From Turbatrix aceti (lineage: Eukaryota; Nematoda; Chromadorea; Rhabditida; Panagrolaimidae), in assembly GCA_963969345.1 (NCBI GenBank), contig OZ017769.1:124001-188000 (forward strand): a DNA stretch of 64,000 nucleotides. The letters are read 5' to 3'. How positions within the stretch are numbered: the first letter of the stretch is position 1; the number at the start of each line of letters is the position of its first letter. Of this stretch, positions 59,401 through 64,000 are shown one piece after another. The notes under the pieces are model-generated. The model was not told the DNA's origin and did no database searches. It was given only the letters and a program-made list of their open reading frames with translations. Position numbers and translations under genes: made by a program.

Positions 59401-62400
59401 CCTTGTTCAATTCATTCGTCTTTTTTTTCAATTGATCGAAATCGGGAGGGCAGAGGAAAAGAACATTGAATAAGGATGCATTCATCCATCTTCACATGCC
59501 GTCCGATTTTTTATTCGTCTACTAGGTAAGTTGTAGTAGACCCAATCTCTCGCGCAGTCAGGCGCAAAAATAACGATGTGTCGGCGGGTTCCTTCCTCAC
59601 TCGCGCTGCTCGACGCCTCGACGCTCGTGCAAACGAGCTTTGAGGAGGCAAACGACCCACCAACTCGATCGGGCGAAGAGGGTAAGAGTGACTGATGATG
59701 CGAGTGTGGAGTGAGATGAAAGTGCGCAAAACACATACAATAAAAATTATATTACTCTTTTACCAATCGTTCGGTTGTTTAGATCATTTTTTTCACCTAT
59801 CTTGTATGTATTCATTTTCGCTACCGGTGTCATTGATGCGAGTTGTTGAGTTTGAAAAGCGTGGATCGTATAACCCTGGATTTATGACAAGTCACAACGG
59901 ACATTCGTTCGCGAATTTTTCGCGAACGCAGTTACTCACTTTTAGCATCACTTTTAGCATGCGTGAGTGAGAATTCTTCTTTTTTGGGCTGAATTGTTAT
60001 TCAAACAAAGAGTTGCCTAAGCATATTCAAATATACTGCTTTTGATGCTGCACTGCCAATTTTTTTGTGTTTACGTGATTTCTTTTTAACTTTAAACATG
60101 CTTTATGCTCAAGCAAATTGTATGACGATCGAAGCAAATTGTAAGCGATCGGAGAATTCTTTTCATTCAATGCGCACAAGAGATGGCAATTCAAGATAAA
60201 CCGACAGCGCTTCTATCTTCACTGTTTTTTTATGAAACCAGGAGAGACAAAACAGAGCGCGAAAAGTGTTTTTTTCGTCCGAGACGAACACAACTAGGAA
60301 GAGATTGTAAAGATAGCTTGCTCTTACTTGCGGTAGTGGCACTTTTTTTCTGCTGTTTCAAGGAAGCCGGCTGCGCCTGGCGGGGGGGGGGGGGGCTGGT
60401 TGGTATAGCAGCGCAGTCCGAACGAACACAAGTAGGGAAAGAACAAGGATGAATACGAAATGAAATGCTTTTTGGGGTCTCTGCTTTTTTTACAGACAAG
60501 TATCCTGGTGGACCATAATTTGCATTTAGGAAGCTCTGTGTGGTTGGTTTGGGAGTGTGAGAAGCCAGCCTGACTGCATTTATGCTTTTTTTTTATCTCG
60601 AACGCGATAGTTTTAGCAGCTGCAAAAAATATTGAAGATACACATTTGTTTTTTATGCATACTTTACGGTGTCAACATTCCGCCCAGCCGAGATAAATAC
60701 TTCTTGATGGCTTTCTTGGTTTCATAAAGTTGCATAATCATATTTTAAGATATGCAACTGCGTAATTTTGATAAGCAAATTTAATCCTTTACCTGTTTTT
60801 TTTTATATTTCATAAAAACTATAAAATCATATTGCTGCCCCGAGAAATGTTTTTGTTTTAAAAACGAAAACCGTTTTAGCTCCACGAATATCAGAAACAT
60901 AAAAATTCCTAACAGTGTTATCTTCTAAGCTGTTGACCAAACGCACGTAACATATAATTAATGAAAAGATGGTTACTTTTGATTATGCCGCTAATGTGCA
61001 AAGTAATTACTTTTTTTATTTATTGTTTATGATTTCAACGCGATAGAATTATTCTTGTAGCAGGTTACTTTCAAATGTATATTTTTTATGGCAGACGTGC
61101 ACATGTTGTGAATCCTATTTATTTTTTGTGTGAATCTTTAATCAAATTTTGTCTATTTTTTAAATTTTGACTGTTCCAAGGTGATGGCATGGACCGCTGC
61201 AAGAACCTCCCTATCGAGTACCACCCCTAAATATGTATGTAATATGTCGTTTGTTTATTTGCGAATTATAAATTAGTTTTTTCTCGGTCTATTTTGTTTA
61301 ACAATTTGTAATCCAAAACGACTACGAATTTTTTCTTTATCCCTCTAACATTCTTTTTTCCCGCCAATTTATTTGATCGTCTGAAACAACGTAACTTAAC
61401 TGCATCTGTCTAACAAAAACATAATTGTTAATACGATTTTTTTATTATTCTTACCCTATCTTCTGCTGCAGTTTTTATTACGGCTATTTTCAGCAGTTTT
61501 ACGTTTTTACAGCTATGTGACTTCGGGCGACGGCAGTATGTGCATTTGATTTTCAACAAACCGGATGTCTTCGGTATTTATGAAACCGCACAAAAAATAT
61601 TTTTATAGTTGCCTAATAATTTCGCACTCTTTGAATCACTGTACCTATCGGCATCGGATCAGTACATTTAAAAAAAATAACAAGTGACATCCTGCACTTA
61701 AAAAAGTTGTGGTCGACCTTGTAGATAAGTAATAGTTTTCTCGCCAACAACTAAATATGTACGTAAAAATTGCCTTTGTTTTCGTTTTTTTGCCGAACTC
61801 GTATTTTTGAAGTGTTTGTCCCTGATTAATTTTTTCTTAATCTATGAATTTTTATTGGAAAATTTAGAAAAAAAATTATTGTAAAAATGGGGTTTATGGT
61901 TTATTGCTGTGCCATAAAAAATTATGTGCTTAAAGCAGAGTAAAAGAAGTACATAAATCATCGTTTTTATGGATTAGATAGGATTAGAAGAAACAGGGGA
62001 AGAAAAAAAAGCTGTCATGAATATCGCTCAAAAAAAATAAGTGAGCTGCTGCCAAAAAAACATAAAATCTTCTCAACAAATTGTTTGTGATTTAATTGCT
62101 GCTGAAATTTTGTTAATTTAAAATAAAAATAATTTTTTTGCAACGTATTATTAATGGAAAACACAACATGCACTCGATTTTTTTTGTCTTGTTTAGTTGT
62201 CAAAAATTGTTCTTTTTTTGTTTCTTTTGAGAAAAACGCATTGTTGCCATATATGGCGCATTCTAATTAATTAGCTATCTTAGCACAGAGCCAGTAAACG
62301 GACTGACTTCACTGATGGATGCTGCCTTGTTGTTGCTCGTGCCCCTAGGCCTACGTATGTTAGCTGTCCGGGTATGCTTGATTTTGTTTTCTTTTAACGT

Positions 62401-63072
62401 CTGGGGTGATAAAAAGAACAAAAACGGGACACATTGGATTTTTTGTGCGGTTTATATCTAAATTATTTTTTTCTTCAAAAAGGTCGTGACCGTTTTTTGA
62501 AAATACGGCAAAAATAAAATGCGCATTTGTGGTCTACCTATTTTTGTCATTTTTTTCTGCCGTTTTATTTATTTTGTCACCATTTTCGCCCTGCTTACAA
62601 CTTCTTAGTTTTTCTTCCGTACACGCGTTCGTTCGTATTTTTTTTATTAGGAATTTTTTACAACTTTTTTGTATCCCAGGAGAAGAAAGCTGGCAAGCCG
62701 GGCAGGGAAAGCCATGATGTTTCGGCTTACACTTGAATAACTTGATATATTTATGGACTGTTTGTATATATTCTCATTACAAATTACTTTTTTCTGGTGA
62801 GATGGGGGTAGCGGGCACACTTGCACTTTTCAACTAACCCACAATCCAATCCACATTTGTACTTGAGGATCTATCTGGCCGGAGAGAAGCCAGCGTGCCA
62901 TGCACACAAGTCCCACTAGTCACTGTGCCGAAATCTGATCCCCCCTCCTGTGCTTGCATCTTGCCTCCCCCCCCCTTCGCTTTCTGAGGTCGTCTCACAT
63001 CCACCGGGCGAACGAACAGCAAAAAGGAAGTCCGCCGCGCCGCCGCCGCCTGGGTTGTCTGACTGGGAGGAT
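56498..63072. other. Gene-poor AT-rich region, 6.5 kb
   Basis: No exon with domain or convincing splice structure. 56765-56845 carries the second LINE-like 3' end (CATCTGGTCTAATGATAACT ... CACTGAGTAATGG, AATAAAT tail). 58290-58310 has a short GCT repeat, 60381-60395 a G homopolymer. Several small frames (58276-58588, 59482-59736, 60183-60499, 62834-63085) lack any recognisable family; they may be untranslated exons or noise. Confidence 0.45.
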
Positions 63073-63611
63073 CAGAGTTGTTCAATTCGACAATTTTCAG
63101 TGCTCGCTCTGCTCGCGCTCTTTGAGCAATTCACTTTTCCGTGCTCGCTCTGCTCATGCTCTTTGAGTTTCTAAAATTTTCGCGCTCGCTCCGCTCGCGC
63201 TCTTTTATTCTCAGATCCTCTGCTCTTGCTCTGCTCACGCTCGTGAGTTGAGCAGGAGCGAGCAATGAGCGAACATGGCTCACACCTAAAAATGTGAATT
63301 TTGAGTCACAAATTCAGTCCCTCGCGAAAAGAAAGACCGCATATTGTTTGGAGATACCCCCAACATCGTGTTTTTGATCGAAACTATCAATATTTTAGTA
63401 TTTGTAGCACTAAATTTATAGTGAGCAGTGCTCATTTAAAAATTTCTCTTGCTCGCTCTGCTCGCGCTCTTTGAGCAATTCAATTTTTCGTGCTCGCTCT
63501 GCTCATGCTCATTGAGCACTGCAATTTTTCGCGCTCGCTCCGCTCGCGCTCGTGAGCTGAGCAGGAGCGAGCAGTGAGCAAGAGCAATTTGGTGAGCATC
63601 AAACAACTCTG
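63073..63611. mobile_element. hAT-like MITE, family C, complete copy
   Basis: A 539-bp element, ends CAGAGTTGTTCAATTCGAC and inverse (TTTGATG variant) ...CAACTCTG, with a perfect 8-bp duplication GGGAGGAT at 63065-63072 and 63612-63619. Inside each end are GCTCGCTCTGCTC arrays punctuated by TTTGAGCAATTCA, around a short AT-rich centre shared with the 9312-9818 copy. Confidence 0.95.
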
Positions 63612-64000
63612 GGGAGGATAGTAAAAGTGAGTTCTAATTCTCTCAAGTTCTTTCTTTCGTCGAAGCGCATTTTTGACGACGACGATGACAAACGATGGCT
63701 GTGGTGTGTGTGTTTTCGTTAATCCGGCTCAAAAACATACACACCTTTTCAGCGACCAGGCAGGCGATTGGATTCGAAGATGAATGGCACCTTTATCCTT
63801 ACCTTCATCCTTCTCGGTCGCATGCTCACACATGCACTCCCCTTCCTCCCGTTAATGTACAAATTTTCATCAACGATGGGTGTGATGTTGCGGTCGGTCC
63901 TACCGAGCCTTCTCCCCAACTCCGACCGACCCATCCGGATTAGCCATAATTTGTTTTGGTGTGATTTTCTGATGGGCAAGGCAAGTAGATTGACAAAAAT
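63612..64000. other. Window edge, no gene assigned
   Basis: Two overlapping frames on opposite strands (63695-63943 and 63749-63979) with no family resemblance. Could contain a 5' exon of a gene to the right; nothing decisive. Confidence 0.4.

Overview
This is a gene-bearing piece of an animal nuclear genome, most likely a nematode. The genes are split by introns of mostly 45-150 bp with GT...TTTCAG borders. The N-terminus of a muscle M-line giant (unc-89/obscurin type, 44-1432) follows the nematode form closely as I remember it. Orthologues of smg-8, pad-1/Dopey, che-13/IFT57 and lsm-5, a nematode-type DUF1647 glycosyltransferase-like gene and a DEG/ENaC channel gene are also present. Species cannot be named from the sequence alone. 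All exon models were made by eye from splice signals, codon phase and family resemblance.

Layout. 0-8 kb is dense: unc-89 5' end (-), a DUF1647-like type II membrane protein (-), a short-chain dehydrogenase (-) with a tRNA-Arg-like sequence in an intron, lsm-5 (-), and a six-EF-hand calumenin (+) divergent from lsm-5. 8-15 kb is a nest of mobile elements: palindromic MITEs, a long-inverted-repeat element and an RTE-type LINE. 15-18.4 kb has no gene I can support. 18.4-27 kb holds an Ajuba/LIMD1-type LIM protein (+), a repeat nest, MPPE1/PGAP5 (-) and smg-8 (+), the last two divergent. 27.5-37 kb holds a secreted proline/threonine-rich protein (-), IFT57 (-) and two unrelated cysteine-rich secreted proteins (- and +). 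38.7-49.7 kb is a 15-exon Dopey gene (+). 50.2-54.2 kb is a DEG/ENaC channel (-). 54.4-56.5 kb is another repeat cluster. 56.6-64 kb is AT-rich DNA without a recognisable gene, plus one textbook MITE.

The genes are housekeeping or neuromuscular and do not form an operon or a single pathway. SMG8 acts in nonsense-mediated decay, LSM5 in mRNA decay and U6 metabolism, MPPE1 and Dopey in secretory-pathway traffic, calumenin in the ER lumen, IFT57 in cilia, and UNC-89 in muscle.

The most distinctive content is the repeat landscape. Several families of short non-autonomous elements have 8-bp target duplications (the hAT signature) and carry simple GC-rich oligomer arrays (GGCCC, CGGGT, GGGGCC, CCCATGGG, GCTCGCTCT types) just inside their ends. 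They are inserted into each other, so their order of arrival can be read. A second theme is LINE 3' ends that share a short motif and end in microsatellite tails of different repeat units.
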